From the NCBI GenBank assembly GCA_034769895.1, contig CM068373.1, forward strand, positions 18,519,967-18,583,966: a stretch of DNA of 64,000 nt. Direction: 5' to 3'. The position numbers and the translations under genes are program-made. This document shows, piece by piece, positions 34,200-46,792 of this stretch (position 1 is its first letter; the number at the start of each line of letters is the position of its first letter). The DNA comes from Magicicada septendecula. Lineage: Eukaryota > Arthropoda > Insecta > Hemiptera > Cicadidae. The notes under the pieces were generated by a model. It had not been told where the DNA came from and searched no databases. It saw only the letters and a list, made by a program, of their open reading frames with translations.

Positions 34200-35357
34200 A
34201 GGCCTGCCTCCGGGCACTGTTATAAAACGACCGTACGGTCTGATGGTGAGTACGAAACTGGGGCTAGATTAGCTGGCGTTGTGCCGTTTTTCTTTCTCTA
34301 CCACATTTAACTTGTATATAATACAGAATAAACTTACCTTGAGTTAGTCCAGGAGTTCGTCACACGAACTGTGAAATACAAGCATGATTTAGGGCTACGT
34401 CATTAAGGTACTCAACTCGCATTTGTATGGTTAATTTAATTCACTTTATTTAACATTTCTTTGTATTCTCTTCTTCTTTTATTTCTTACTTTCTATTTTT
34501 ATCTCTTAAAACCATTACTGATTCTAATATAACATTGCAAAAATTAATCTGTTTACTACTATCATGGTATCAATATATTTACCACTCTAACGACCTTAAC
34601 TATTATTTGAAATATTTCTTTTTTATGAGACAGCCCAGTATCTGCACACACACACATTCATTCAGAATTTATATTATTCCCAGAAAAAATAAAATAGAGC
34701 TCTTTATTTTTAAGATTTGCATAATAGATTTAATATGATACTTTTACATTTGGAAGCATCGTCACTGCTGACCACGTGTTGCGCCCCACACTTTCAACAC
34801 TAAATGTCCGAAAAATGTTACTGTTTAATTTTAAAACGGTTTAATTGATTTTAACTCTGTTCACTGATTCAAAATTAATGCACTGTTTAACTGTCTACTT
34901 TCACATTTTATGGTTTTTCTTTTGGCCCACGAGCCTATTGTACAGCCAGCCGGCTATCGGTGTGGTAACAGACAAATGACGCTAACAACGGCGTCTCTCA
35001 CGGCCACTTCCGCTACAGGTCCAGCAGCTTGCGCTGTGATTCGTCAATACAATCATGTGACACGGTAATGAGTTGAATTTCGTCTTACTTTCTGGGAGCG
35101 AGTCTGGCCGATGTATCATAGTCCAAAGGCTCGCTAAAAAATTCGTGCTTTTTACCAACGGAGGCGCAATCATCCGCGAACATGTTCACATTCCAACGCA
35201 TCAGGAAACAGTGCTTATTGCAGGGCATTGACAAAATGTGCGACTTGGTGCCCCGACAAAGAATCCTTATTGTTCAAAACTGAGGCCCTGTTTGGGTAAA
35301 CTTTGTATTACATTTACAATTACAATAAAGAAAACCCCTCAAATTTGCCCCGTTACA
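34200..35357 (-). repeat. E3 LTR on minus strand (inner edge at 35357)
   Basis: Reading the minus strand, sequence starts TGTAACGGGGCAAATTTG at 35357 directly after a polypurine tract (C10 on the plus strand, 35361-35370) and the conserved hairpin, exactly the layout of the E1 3' LTR. A splice-like GCCTGGTAAGC near 34200 on the minus strand may match the CCCGAAGGTAAG near the E1 LTR end. The outer end and target duplication were not found, so the left boundary given is only nominal. Confidence 0.45.
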
Positions 35358-35577
35358 ATACCCCCCCCCCCAATGAGAGGTTTTCTGCCGAAACAGAAAA
35401 ACTCTCATTGTTAACCCTAAGAGGATCGAGGATATGGCGCCAACAACCCCCCTTTAATTCTTAACACGTCATGGGTAAACTACCCCCCTAGCTCGGCGAC
35501 TATGGCTGCACCTGCACGAGCAAACTACCACTGCCTAGAACACCTCAGTAGCACTACTTACCTATCAAGATCAGTTA
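35358..35577 (-). mobile_element. E3 internal 3' end (LTR element remnant, minus strand)
   Basis: The minus strand reads GTGCAGGTGCAGCCATAGTC, AAGGGGGGTTGTTGGCGCCA, TATCCTCGATCCTCTTAGGG and then the hairpin and polypurine tract. These follow the order of the E1 3' block at 30830-31020 (GGTGCAGCCACAGCC, AAGGGGGGTTGCGGCGC, TATCCTCGCTGATCCTCTTAGG). The remnant stops at the inverted-repeat transposon that begins at 35580. No coding part survives. Confidence 0.75.
35371..35410 (-). promoter_or_regulatory. Conserved 3' hairpin (E3)
   Basis: On the minus strand CAATGAGAGTTTTTCTGT and GCAGAAAACCTCTCATTG pair at 17 of 18 positions (one a U-G wobble) around TTCG. Compared with E2 the upper stem has an A-U pair replaced by C-G, with both bases changed, and the loop is unchanged. 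Confidence 0.75.
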
Positions 35578-35579
35578 TA

Positions 35580-36390
35580 TACTGTTTCCGTTCTTAGCTT
35601 AATCCTGATGTAAACAAACAGGTGTGGCACAGCTGAAACTCTATTTGCTACTTGAATTAGTGGCATGTCACTCTGACAGAAGCAGTACATATAATATCGA
35701 TACTGTATAAACACATGTAAGTTGTAATAATTTGTCCTGACCAAAGTAAAATTTGTTTGACAGTGTCAGACTGAAATATTTTATAACACCAGTTAATAGC
35801 TTTTTTTTTATTAACCTTTTAAATATTGCAACAAACAAAAAAGTAAAGTTTATTTAAAACGAAAATAGAAGCTGTGATAATTACCAGTGTAGTGAAGACT
35901 ATCAGTTGCTGTCAGAGAATAATTCAATACCTTCCATATCTGTGCCTGAACTTGTATTATCACTTGAGTCAGCCTTATTGATAAGACTATCCATTGTCCA
36001 TGTAGATAATGTGGGCCAGTTGCCATAGTTTATCATCTTCCTTGATTGTATGCTGCATACAATGACTCCAGTTGTCCTCCTTTGATTCATTCAGGCCTTC
36101 TCAATAATTTTTTTTTAAATCAAGCAGCTCATGTTGTGTTGTGAAGGGCAACATATCCTTTCAACTGGCTCCATATTAATTCAGTGATTCAGAATACAGT
36201 GATAAGGAAGAAGTCTTAAAATGTGCCCTGATTTAAGTGGCAAGATAACTGTCACATGACTGTACAGACATTCTGCACATGCGCATAATACATTACTGTG
36301 TGAACAGTGTCAACGTCCCTAACCAATAGCGCTCCAGATTTGTCACATGGGTTTGTTTATATCAGGATTGAACTAAGAATGGAAATAGTA
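35580..36390. mobile_element. 811-bp deleted DDE transposon with inverted ends
   Basis: TACTGTTTCCGTTCTTAGC at 35580 and the complement of the right end (TACTATTTCCATTCTTAGT) match over about 35 bases, continuing through AATCCTGATGTAAACAAAC; both ends are flanked by TA (35578-35579, 36391-36392). The minus strand holds the tail of a transposase. TA duplication and the tail motif fit the IS630/Tc1/mariner superfamily. It interrupts or abuts the E3 remnant. Confidence 0.75.
35905..36175 (-). pseudogene. C-terminal tail of a DDE transposase
   Basis: Minus-strand frames give WSQLKGYVALHNTT at about 36170, later EDNWSHCMQHTIKEDDKLW and, after a shift, LINKADSSDNTSSG with MEGIELFSDSN at the stop. 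The pattern W..LKGYVA..NTT, then NW..C..H.IKEE...W, then an acidic Ser-rich end is what I associate with C-termini of Tc1/mariner-superfamily transposases in insects. The catalytic region is deleted. Identification rests on remembered family pattern only. Confidence 0.55.
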
Positions 36391-36546
36391 TATAATGTTA
36401 ATTTTGACAGTGTGTCTATTTTGAACGCTATGTTTTTTACAATAAAAATTACAATAATATTTTTGGATGTCATTTGTGTTACTGACTGTTTGCATTACTT
36501 ACTTAACATTTTAATGTAATTCTTGGAGTTTTCAATGAGTGTTTAC

Positions 36547-36842
36547 CTTTTAAGCGGTTTCCACTTCTCCCATCTCAGCTGTTTCAGCATTCGTTTTTGT
36601 TGGCGTTTTGGTATGTCACTAGGTATCTGGTCTTTAAACAGCATACCATCTTTTGGTACAGCGGTTGCAAAAGTTATCTTTTTCGATTCAGTCTGATCGT
36701 TACTAGAACCAATTTCATCATCTACTGGGATTTCCACTGGTTGGACTTCATCATTTGTACTAGTGTCAAGCTTCATCTTTTTAGACTCTGTATCGTAAGA
36801 AGTGTCGTCACAGACACTGCTACTGTCTTCCCTTTCAGCCAT
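36547..36842 (-). CDS. TRMT10A: tRNA (guanine-9-N1) methyltransferase TRMT10, exon 1
   Basis: From ATG 36840-36842 the minus strand encodes MAEREDSSSVCDD, an acidic Ser/Thr-rich stretch, VPKDGMLFKDQIPSDIPKRQ and QQKRMLKQLRWEKWKPLK, ending at donor AAAAG|GTAAAC in phase 2. An acidic disordered lead followed by a SKRQxKKLxKxxxW basic segment is the usual TRMT10A N-terminus, and the phase and sequence join perfectly to exon 2 at 19262. The intron is 17.3 kb and filled with transposons, mainly E1. A short upstream extension lacks an ATG. The assignment to the A paralogue rather than another TRMT10 is an inference. Confidence 0.82.
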
Positions 36843-36970
36843 AACTGAACTGTACAAAACAGACAAACTAATTTTAAAACTAAAATTAATTAAAATTAAT
36901 TCTACTTTTCACTTTTGCTTGTCTGTTATCTTCATTATGTGTTAACAATTTTTTACGCATAATAATAAAT

Positions 36971-37291
36971 AAACAGAATTATCACTGTTGCACACCACTA
37001 TAGAAAAATTATTCCAATTGGCGCTTTCAAGCTTCACAGCTCGTCAGATTGGAAATAACAACAAGAGGACAAACAACTTCTTCATACCCCCACCCGTCTT
37101 ACCGCCTGTTCACATTTTTGTAAACAAGCTATAAGTTAAATGTCCTTTCTTAACTACCGAGACAGGTGGGGGTATGAAGAAGTTGTTTGTCCTATTGTTG
37201 TTATTTCTGATCTGATGATGAGCTATGAAGCTTGAAAGCGCTAATCGGAATAATTTTTCTATAGTGGTGTGCAACAGTATTAATTCTGTTT
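36971..37291. mobile_element. 321-bp foldback element
   Basis: Left arm AAACAGAATTATCACTGTTG and the complement of the right arm agree for well over 100 bases, through CACACCACTATAGAAAAATT, CTTTCAAGCTTCA, AATAACAACA and ACTTCTTCATACCCCCACC, leaving a short centre near 37085-37165. Small indels separate the arms, so it is old. It lies upstream of TRMT10 exon 1 in the intergenic region. No ORF. Confidence 0.8.
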
Positions 37292-37788
37292 GTGATTATA
37301 ACCACTAACACAACTTTCTTAATTAACAATAAATGCAGTAAACAAATATTACAAATAAATGATGCTATTAAATTCAGAGAGTTGTTATATTACATATAAG
37401 CACTGTTAAACACAGTTCATAAATAAAATCTGAATCTTTTTCTATTCTTGCTGATTAGGAACATGTGTGCAGATCCACACGCACACAGACAATTAATATG
37501 AAATTTTAAAATTTCATAGGAACACAAAAAAACTGTAGTTTATAATAAATAATTTTTAATAATTTACATTTTAAAGTATTCTTGAAACAAGAACATATTT
37601 TACTGTTTTTGTTTAAACAGATTTTTAATGTACTATGGTAGTATAAGTTCATTTTCAGGTAAAACTTCTTCAAATAACTTATACATACTTTCAAATACAG
37701 CATTTAACATGACACTATGACTATATTAATTTAGGATTTTTATATATTTATATTTTCATTACTTAACTTTAATATTTAAACACAAGTA

Positions 37789-38426
37789 CAGTAGAGTATC
37801 AACTATCCGAACACCCATTAACCAAACGATCTATTATCCGAACTCAATAAAAAGTACAGTTATGTACTGTACAGTACAGTAATACATTGGACACATGTAT
37901 GCATATTGGATATTTATTGAACACAAAAAGTTGTATACTATAAATTATTACAGTACTGTACAGTAATAAATAAACGCTGTAGCTATAAATAAACGTTGTA
38001 GCTATACAGTCTTACTGTCAATAAACAAAGAATCAATAAACACGCTTACATCAACAAACTACGATAAAGACATTTAAAATTGATAAACATTTAAAATTTA
38101 AAAATTGATAAAAACTGTGTCAACGTAAGTCTGTCAGTTTTTTTTAAAATTTATTTTATAGTAGAGTGTTTGTCATTAAACTCCAATTTTGTTTAAATTA
38201 ATCAGACACTCAGTTTTAATTCAATGATTTTTAGCCTTAGTAATACACTACAGTACAGTATACATGATTACAGAATTATATAACACTATGTTAGGAATGA
38301 TTTTGTAATGAAAACCTTTGTTTTGTAAAGAGAAACATTGTTTTCAATTTACAATCTATTATCCGAAATATCGATTATCTGAACGGCCCCTCGTCCCAAG
38401 ATGTTCGGATAATCGATGCTCTACTG
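37789..38426. mobile_element. Tigger/pogo-like deletion derivative, copy 1
   Basis: CAGTAGAGTATCAACTATCC at 37789 and the complement of the right end (CAGTAGAGCATCGATTATCC) form the inverted repeats, each with flanking TA (37787-37788, 38427-38428). CAGT ends and TA duplication are typical of pogo/Tigger elements. No coding sequence survives in its 638 bp. A second member in opposite orientation lies at 54565-55291. Confidence 0.85.
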
Positions 38427-38428
38427 TA

Positions 38429-39415
38429 ATGAATAGTCAAGTCTGTAACATTCCTAAATTAGCATTAACTTGGGAGGTATGAGACATAGTGAAGGTAATA
38501 TGAGACAAAGAAAATATTTTGATCAATTTAATGCACAAAAATAATGAAGTGAATGATGAATACAGTTTAGCTGTAAGTTCAAACTACATTTGTTTATAAA
38601 TTAGTGCAATGACCGTGACTGGTCTCCTACAAATTAACTTTACTATTAAATTCAACTATCCATAAATATTACTACACTGTTATTGAAATCAACTGGCAGT
38701 TCTAGGTCAATAGCGCTCTCCTGCCCAAGTTGGTTTCTTACCATACCTTCCCTGTTCTGATTAATGATTGTTTTTTAATTTATTTCCTCGTCTGCCCATA
38801 TGTGGACTTAAAACCATAAAACATGGCAATGACAAAAAGTATGCATAATTGCTCATTAAAATTGTCATTATATTAATAAAATGAAAAGAAACAAAACATG
38901 TAGATAATACTGTAGAAACTGTTACTGAAAGTCAACTTCAACACTTCAAGTGACTGACAGACATGTGGTGAAATGAAATTCTGACAATTTAAATAACGTT
39001 TAGTTCTTTATGAGATCCTTAACTACTTCGAACACCGGTAATTATTCTCTCTGAGCAACTTTTAAAATCCACGCTAGTAGGCCTAGTTGTCATTTTAAAT
39101 GATTAAAAGTTTTAAAGCACTAAAAGAAATACACTTTCTGACACATAAATACATTGACACGAGTGAAATCAATGTGTGCAGTCATGGACCAGAACTATGT
39201 AAAGTCACAGTTTGGTGTGGTGTGCATTGGACGCAGTGTTAGGAAGTGGGAGAAGCAGTATCTGATGACTTTAAAGCACCAACTGAATTAAGACAGATAT
39301 TAATTCTAACATAATAATATTTTCATATCAATATTTAGTACATCTTGTAAATCATAGTTCAATCTACATTTATAATATTCCACAATTTTTACATTAATTT
39401 TCCTCCCAAAAGAAT

Positions 39416-39449
<34 letters not shown>

Positions 39450-41439
39450 TATATATCCATAGTGCAACTAATTATGCAAATTCCAAATACAATGTATAAA
39501 ATGTTACTGGTTAAAAAAATAAGCTATAAAAAATACAAAAGGTTAAATAAGGTAGATCTGACTAGTTAAATCTGGTTGTTGGGCTGATGTTTAGAAGACA
39601 GCTGTTTGTAAAAAAAAAAAAGCTTTTCATACTGTAGGTTATGTATAGGTTACAATCTTAATAAAAATAACTAGGATTTCATTGTCCATGACGTTAATTA
39701 GTTAATTAACTAAATATAATTATTTCACTACGACTCGGAACACAAAAGTTTTGTTTCCGAGTCGTAGTGAAATAATTATAGCCTATTTAGTAAAAATAAC
39801 TACCGTCATCCCTGTTAATAAACAAATACCAAATATGCACAAAGAGATGTTCTGAGAGTGCTGAATACAAGTAAGTATTACTGCAATTGTGTAGTGATGA
39901 TTAGAATATAATTTTATTTCATGTAACTGCTTTCTTTTAAAGGATGGCCATGTGGTCAATATTTTATTTTAACTGCCGTCAATAACCCTTGTATTCATTT
40001 CCACATGCTAAATTGACTGACAAATGGGTGCTGGTACTAAGGTGCTTCCAGAACTTGAATGTAAACCAATAGCCCAATGCAATATCCGCTGGGTGACCAT
40101 GCCTCAATATTTATAACTAATTTGTCACAGCTCAAGATCCACACATCATGGAATTCATGATAATATGACAGGAAGTACTCAGAAGCAATCTTTACTCTTT
40201 TAAAAGTAAAGGTTTTAAACATCGGCTTTCATGACCTTATCTTTGGTTGAACCCAGTTTTCCAGTTTAGAAAAGCCAGACTGTAAGGTAACTGTTAACTA
40301 CTGTCGGTTGTATTTATTTCTGAACATCTAAACCAAGCTATATAATTAAATGAAGATTGAACAAGTTAAGTATTTGAATTTTATATCTGTTATGTATCTT
40401 TACGTAATAAAAATATCACGCTATATTTTGCAAATAAAAACTTCATTATTGAGTCCTGAAATATGCTTGTTACTAAATTATCGAACTCAAATATAACTTA
40501 AGGTTCAGTTTTGGTTTGCTGGCATATTGTAAATGCTGGTAGCTCGGTTGTTGATAAATTGTTTATTACATTAGTATGTGTATGATAATAATTTGAGGCG
40601 TTAAAATAGGTTTTGTCTATCTATCTAAATATACTTTTATTGAAATTAAAAATTATTTCCAAAATTATATAAATGGGTTTATTTTAAAAGTCATTCAATT
40701 TTGACATATATTCTATTGTATCCATGAAAATTGTAATTCTCAACTCATACATAAATGCACATAAGGAAAGAAGTATTTCCCACTATTTCACAATGCACGC
40801 ATATTCATTACAACAAAATAGATCATTTACACACCCCTTATTCCATATGACATATATAACCCAATACTACATACAATTTCCACGTGCATATATTTTTAAA
40901 AACCTTTTATACTATATACAGTTTTACTCAATACAGTGTGACTTCAGATTAACTGAACTCGCATATACTAGACGAATTCAATTAAAATGAGAAACTAAAT
41001 ACTACCACGTTACACCATAACCTCACAAAGTACACTTACAGAAACAACGTGCCGCAAATAAACTTAAAACTAAACATAATCGTCAGCTGACCAACACTTG
41101 CTACCTTGATGTTCATATTTTAGTATAGTGTTGGAGCACTACAATAGTAAAATTTGAAATTTAATACCACTGTTAGCGATAAAGAGCAATTCCAAACGTA
41201 CAATTGTAATAAAATTTATCTAAAGTACCACATACGTATTAAATATTATCATTAATATGTCATTATTGAACTAATGAACGGAATTTTGAACACTGGGATT
41301 TTCAACTTATGCTAATTTCATTAATAATTCGGGTTGTTCAATTTTTTTTGAGTTTCATGATTATTTTAATGATTGTAATAATACTATAAACATAATAATT
41401 TGTACTGTATATATGACTTGTTAGGCAACAGAATTTTTA
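38429..41439. other. Intergenic stretch between divergent host genes
   Basis: No coding exon found. Contains a CA microsatellite at about 39417-39448 and a short perfect-looking inverted repeat at 39710-39791. Nothing else distinctive. Confidence 0.5.
39710..39791. repeat. Short inverted repeat (hairpin)
   Basis: CTAAATATAATTATTTCACT, ACGACTCGGAA and the mirrored TTTCCGAGTCGTAGTGAAATA, ATTATAGCCTATTTAG form arms of about 35 bases around a CAAAAGTTTTG centre. May be a minimal foldback element or a transcribed hairpin. Confidence 0.75.
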
Positions 41440-41744
41440 TCATGGAGTTAGACAGCTGTTCCATAATGATGTCACTGAAGGTCATGCGCAACAATCCAAT
41501 CAAAGGGGCGTAGAAATTGTCAGCCATTTTATTTTGTGCCTATGAAAGTTGGGCTACGTAGTCAGTATTTATATTTATCTATATCATCTTAGCAGTTTTA
41601 TAAAGTTAATTTAATTTGAACTGTGTCAAATAACATACAGTGAATATTGAGTGTATTATTATTTGCATTTGGTGAATATTTTGACGATAATTCTTGACTA
41701 CATAAAGGATACAAAAGGAAGGCCTAGTAGTTACAAGCAAAATT
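41440..41744 (+). promoter_or_regulatory. Likely Rab11 promoter and 5' untranslated region
   Basis: Immediately upstream of the Rab11 start codon. Relatively GC-rich strings (CAATCCAATCAAAGGGGCGT, then GTCAGCCATTTTATTTTGTG) are followed by AT-rich leader with no upstream ORF of note. The transcription start cannot be fixed from sequence. Confidence 0.35.
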
Positions 41745-41784
41745 ATGGGCACCCGTGACGATGAGTACGATTATTTATTCAAAG
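41745..41784 (+). CDS. Rab11: Rab11 small GTPase, first coding exon
   Basis: ATG 41745 starts MGTRDDEYDYLFK followed by one base and a GT donor (AAAG|GTGGGC). These 13 residues are the known N-terminus of Rab11, immediately before the first G-box (VVLIGDSGVGKS). Rab11 controls recycling-endosome and exocytic traffic. The remaining exons (nucleotide-binding motifs and C-terminal double Cys) were not found to 64000, so intron 1 is at least 22 kb and hosts the copia, SINE, Tigger and LINE copies downstream. Too short for ORF finders. The donor GTGGGC is weaker than GTAAGT, a small reservation. Confidence 0.82.
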
Positions 41785-44700
41785 GTGGGCAGTATATTTT
41801 GTATAAAATGTCAGACATTTACAGAAATTTTATATTTTGTGTTGTACTATAGTTAGTGTGGAATACAGATATTTGTCATATGACGTCATTTTCGTGAAAT
41901 GTCAAATTCTGATCAGTAATAGATATGCATACTACTTGACAGTACTTGATCTTTTGAGTACTTCTGTTAAACGGATGTTACAAAGCTTTCGCATTGTGTT
42001 TAGTAAGATTTTTTTGTATTTCGATTATAAAAACTAGTTCGTATTTATTATAGGTCAGCAGTGATCGATTGTAATGTTAAGTCACCTATCAGTAACAGTA
42101 ATTAAGCGGAAACAATCTACACAAGCTTCTTGTCATGTTAAAATAATTTAAAATACAAATTTCCATAATATTCATCCGAAATTTTTTTCTTATTTGTTAG
42201 CTTTATAACTGTCATATTAACGGGTGCTAACAGCCTTTGATGTTTAGACTCGTGTCATTATAAATTGTTTATATTAACTGAATAGTAATATCTTTTGTAG
42301 TAAACTATACAGATATATTAAGGAAAAGAATATAAATTATTAAGATTTTTGTGTGCTTCCTAACTAAACTGATAGTGTGCTTAGGTAGTTAGAAATGGAA
42401 TATGATCTATGTCCCAGTTTTATTAATTGAATTATGTATATATTAAACATGTGTAGCTCCCAATGCTTTAATATGAAATGTTACAGAAGAAATAATGTAC
42501 AACACTAGGTTTCATTAGTAGTCTTTGAAGTTAATGATGACCATTTTTTTTGTTTTCTTTTGCTAACACAGTTATCTGTAAGAATGCAATTATTTGTTTC
42601 ACAACAGGTAAACAAACATATGGGTCTAGTTGGTAATTTTTTTTCTCTAGCAGAAGTACAGATAAGTTGTGTATCAAATATTTAGATTATATCAAACCAC
42701 CCTGCACTCTGCCAAATATTAAATAACTGGGTACAATATTACTTTTTTGTTTTTAACTTGATATTATCAAAATGCACACACATACCTGTATTGAGTAAAT
42801 CTTGTTTAGAAATTGGTATGTTATATGTTATTATGTTCATGTTTTTTAATATGTGTGAGTGTGAGTGTGTGTGTGTGCAACATGAACATATTGCAACATT
42901 GTTTGATACAGTTATGCAGGGATGAAGAATATGTCAAAACTTACATTAGGATATCCCCAAGGATATTTTGGGCCAGGATGAAAAATAATTAAATAAAATC
43001 AAGTATCAGTTTTAATCAACAAGGAAAACTAATGGTCCAATGATGAATACAAAGTGAACAGTAAAAGCAACTGACTTTACAATAATTAGTTGGACAATTA
43101 TTTCAAAAATGTGAAAAAACGGCAAATATTTTGGGGAAACGCCATTTCACACAGTTTTCTCCAGTGTCTCATCATAAGATATACAAGATCTCAAAGGTGA
43201 TTTGGCAGTCTCCACATGGGAAGGCCCATTTTTCTCACAAAAGTTTGTTCAGAAATCACATCCTAGGAAAATTTAAAATTTTCTGCACCCTCCCTTCACA
43301 TCTGTCCCTCCTAACCAGCTCATGGGATTTCAGTTTTAAGTTATGTCCAACCACTAAGTCATATAGAAAAAAAAGTTGCATAGATGAGAGAATATTGTAA
43401 AATGATATGTGTACTTTAAATGATATATGCACTTTAAATGAGAAAAAACTATGCACCTAAGTATTCAAAGAATTTCGACGAAACCGAAACATCGAAGCAT
43501 GATAATGTTTTTAGGCTTTTGAAACGTATAATGTGGATTACGTAAATCATTTCCAAACCACAGACGATCACAAACAGAGCATGTAAAACCAAATTTATTC
43601 TCACTAAAACGTTTGCTAAACTCAATGTCAGCAGTGATTATTTCTGTCTTGATGCGTTTATGTATCAAATTTGTAGACTGTGGGGAATCGAAAGTGTGGA
43701 AGCGTTACGTTTTGCGTTGACGATTTTGTGGAATGACCCCCAGCCTACAAACATGGTCATGTTAAAAGGGAGTAAAGACAAAAAATAAAATTTTATATTA
43801 TGTCTTATAGATTTGGAAGTAAGAACATCATTTCACATAGATTGAAAGTTAAAAAAATTATATAAAATGACTGACAAAAATAATTAATAATTTGATATAA
43901 TTAGAACAGAACATTTCACAAATTAAAACTCATAGTAAAGAAAATAATGTGCCCCCATACAAGTCGGTTTTGTGTGTGTGTGCATGCGCGCGCGCATGCT
44001 CCAGCCTCACCAGATATCCCGGTATCGCAGGATTGAGACCTGTAATTAACAGCACTGATGTTCGCATCTTAAAGAGTAAATTGTAAGAAAAAAAATAGTC
44101 TACCTAAGTTTGTCACACACACACACACACACACACACACAGTCTGGCGTGTCATTCCTTTCAGAGATTCCACATAAAGTTTTCTGCTTATACAGGATTG
44201 TTAGAAAAGGTTTAATGTCTCTTTGAACAATGTGAACATAGTCGCATAGTTGTGTGCCATTATTAACATAGATCTACATTCAGTCTGATGATTATAACTA
44301 ATTTATAATGTTTTATACTGTATCACAGTGGCTTTATTAGTCTGTAGCTGTATTTTTTAATGAAGTAATAATTAATTAATAATTACTTTCCTGTAATTAT
44401 ACATATAACTTTGAACATAATTTCTTAATGTAATAATCAAGCACAAAATGTTACATGTTCTGTGTACTGAAATGTTGTACTAAATTAGTCTGCTGCCTGG
44501 TATTGTTGCCTGCAATGGATCCTAGACCTTTACTGTAGAATATGTATAATCAAGTTATAATCAAATCAAAAACATTTATTTACCCATCTGTTGGACTCTT
44601 CGTATCTGGAGTAATACTGTGTCAGTAGAATATGTTTTCAGTTATATCATTGTTAACATCCATTCCCTGTGCTGACCACCCATCCATAATCAAACTCATC

Positions 44701-46792
44701 CATGGCAACAAGATGCAAAGATCGGGCCTGCAAATTTGTGTCAGGAACAATGCTTTTAACCGTTTGCTCAGTACGCACTGTTGATAGGTCTTCAACTATA
44801 AACGTTTTTGTGTGTAACTGATGGTGTTATTGAGTACTTCAATATTATTGTTATAAACCAGGGAAACATGTATATTATTGAAATATAGAAAATAAATTAG
44901 ATGTAGCGTTGGATGAAAATGATGCTGATGAAGTGCGTAAGGTTAGTGGGCATGTATGTTTCATCATTTTTCAGGCAAGGCTCAGTTACTTGCGTTTATT
45001 TACATGAGTTGAGTTATCATTCTTTGTTATACTTTTATGTTTTGTATGTTGACTGCTATTTAAAGTTGGTTGAATCGAATATTAATCTATTCATCTTTAT
45101 CATTATCATCATAACTTGTGGTGTTCTGCCACATGATGGATCGATCGCAGACAGCACTGTTGTGTCTAATCCAGACTTGAGCCTTCAACTGTTCATCAGC
45201 GCCCCATCCAGGAGTTTTTAATCTTCTCCCTAACTTCTCTCCCCTTGACCCCCCCCCCCCCCCCGTATACTGCTGTTTGTAGTCCATTTGCTGTCAATAT
45301 TGCACATTGAATTTTTTCTTTTCCTCTCAGTTAGACTAGAACACTTAGGAGTGACCTATCCTCATTGACTCTGTTCAACCTTTTCATTGCTTATTTTATG
45401 CCTTCCCTCACCACTTTAATCTTTCATTTTCCTTCAGATTCACAGTTTTCAGTCCGTCAGTTGCAATGCTACCTTGTTTCCTCATTGTCCATGGTCTATA
45501 TGGGGAACCCTTAAAGGAGAAGACTTTATAAAACATTACACCAATCTTATCCTAAGGTCCAAGTTCATTCTGATTCCCAAAATTCCTTTTTCTTTATCAA
45601 GTACTCTTCACTGTTTAACGTACTTTTAATTTATAGTTCACTGATCCACTCTTACTCAACTTGCTCCATATCAGTGCCTGTCTGCCTGAGAACAAGAGTA
45701 CTTACAAAGGGATTCATTTAAAAAGTGACGGTAGTTGCTCACAAAACATTAACATTCAAATTCTGAATTAATTCAAAGTTTCTCTGCTGGGATTGTTTGA
45801 GATGCTATTCTGGTGAAACATTTCTATCATTAAGAACATGTTGCAAAGAAAAATGTATTTTTTCCAAATCACATAGTATATATGTAGGAGAGAGGGTGAA
45901 ATGGCTCATCACGCCAGTAGTACGGTTGAGTTAGAGGAACTTTAAAGATGAGACTGTATAACAGTGACAATTTTGTTGATATTATATGTGGTATACTACC
46001 CATAATATAACACGCATTGGTCATTTAAAGTACCTTACAGTACCACTTTGAACCTTCTACAATTAGCAGAAATATTAGAGAATACATTTTTATCCAGCTT
46101 CCGGTATTTGTTTCCGTACTTCAACAAAATATACATGGTTTTGATAATATTCATAGGTTCGTGAATATTTTTCATTAAAAAAAGTTGTATATCAGAAATA
46201 TGTATTATGTGCGTGCGCCCGCCCGCATGTGTATGTGTACAGAGACATGTATGCATACATAATTATATTGTGTATACTTATGTATGAATTATAGTTGATT
46301 AAATAGTAGATAACATTTTTTTTTCTTAAGCACCAGTTGGTTTTTGCATGAGACCATTGTATATAGTTGTATGATTGATAGTATCACTGTTGTTAAAATA
46401 CTGTTGTGTGTGCGCGTGCACACACACACACACACACAATTTTCAGTACAAGTCTCACTTCTGTTTACATAGCTAATGAAGTATCAGATTTCTAGTGTTT
46501 TCATTTAGGCCTACATAGATTTTCACATCATATGTGCAAAAATTCTGTTGTACAGCTTGTGATCAGGTTTATATACAGTATTTTTACATGCAGTTAAAAA
46601 TTTGTAACAGAAGTTTCAAGTATATAACTTGAGACATTGTTACAAATTACCATTAGGATTCGCTAATTAACATAAAAGTTACAAATTATTATTTCATTTC
46701 CTATATTACTATTTCTTTTGGTGGAAAGTGCCAGGAGGCACAAAGTGGTCCAGATCTGTTTATGTATAGGTAGGTTTAAGCCATTATCTTAT
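41785..46792 (+). other. Rab11 intron 1, first part, non-coding
   Basis: AT-rich with simple repeats: TG tract near 42857, CG/TG near 43971-44000, CA tract 44114-44141, a C16 run at 45249-45264, and CA near 46416-46438. Apart from the Helitron-like scrap no coding or element structure could be supported. Confidence 0.5.
43465..43668 (-). pseudogene. Possible Helitron scrap
   Basis: A minus-strand frame reads EFSKRFSENKFGFTCSVCDRL followed by WFGNDLR. A FG..C.VCDRLWF.NDL motif is what I recall from the N-terminal part of arthropod Helitron proteins. Only about 30 residues are convincing, and no rolling-circle or helicase motif is nearby. Confidence 0.35.

Noticed and set aside
45087..45287. 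Possible retrogene or gene fragment near the C16 run
   Set aside because: Neither strand gives a protein pattern that I can support.
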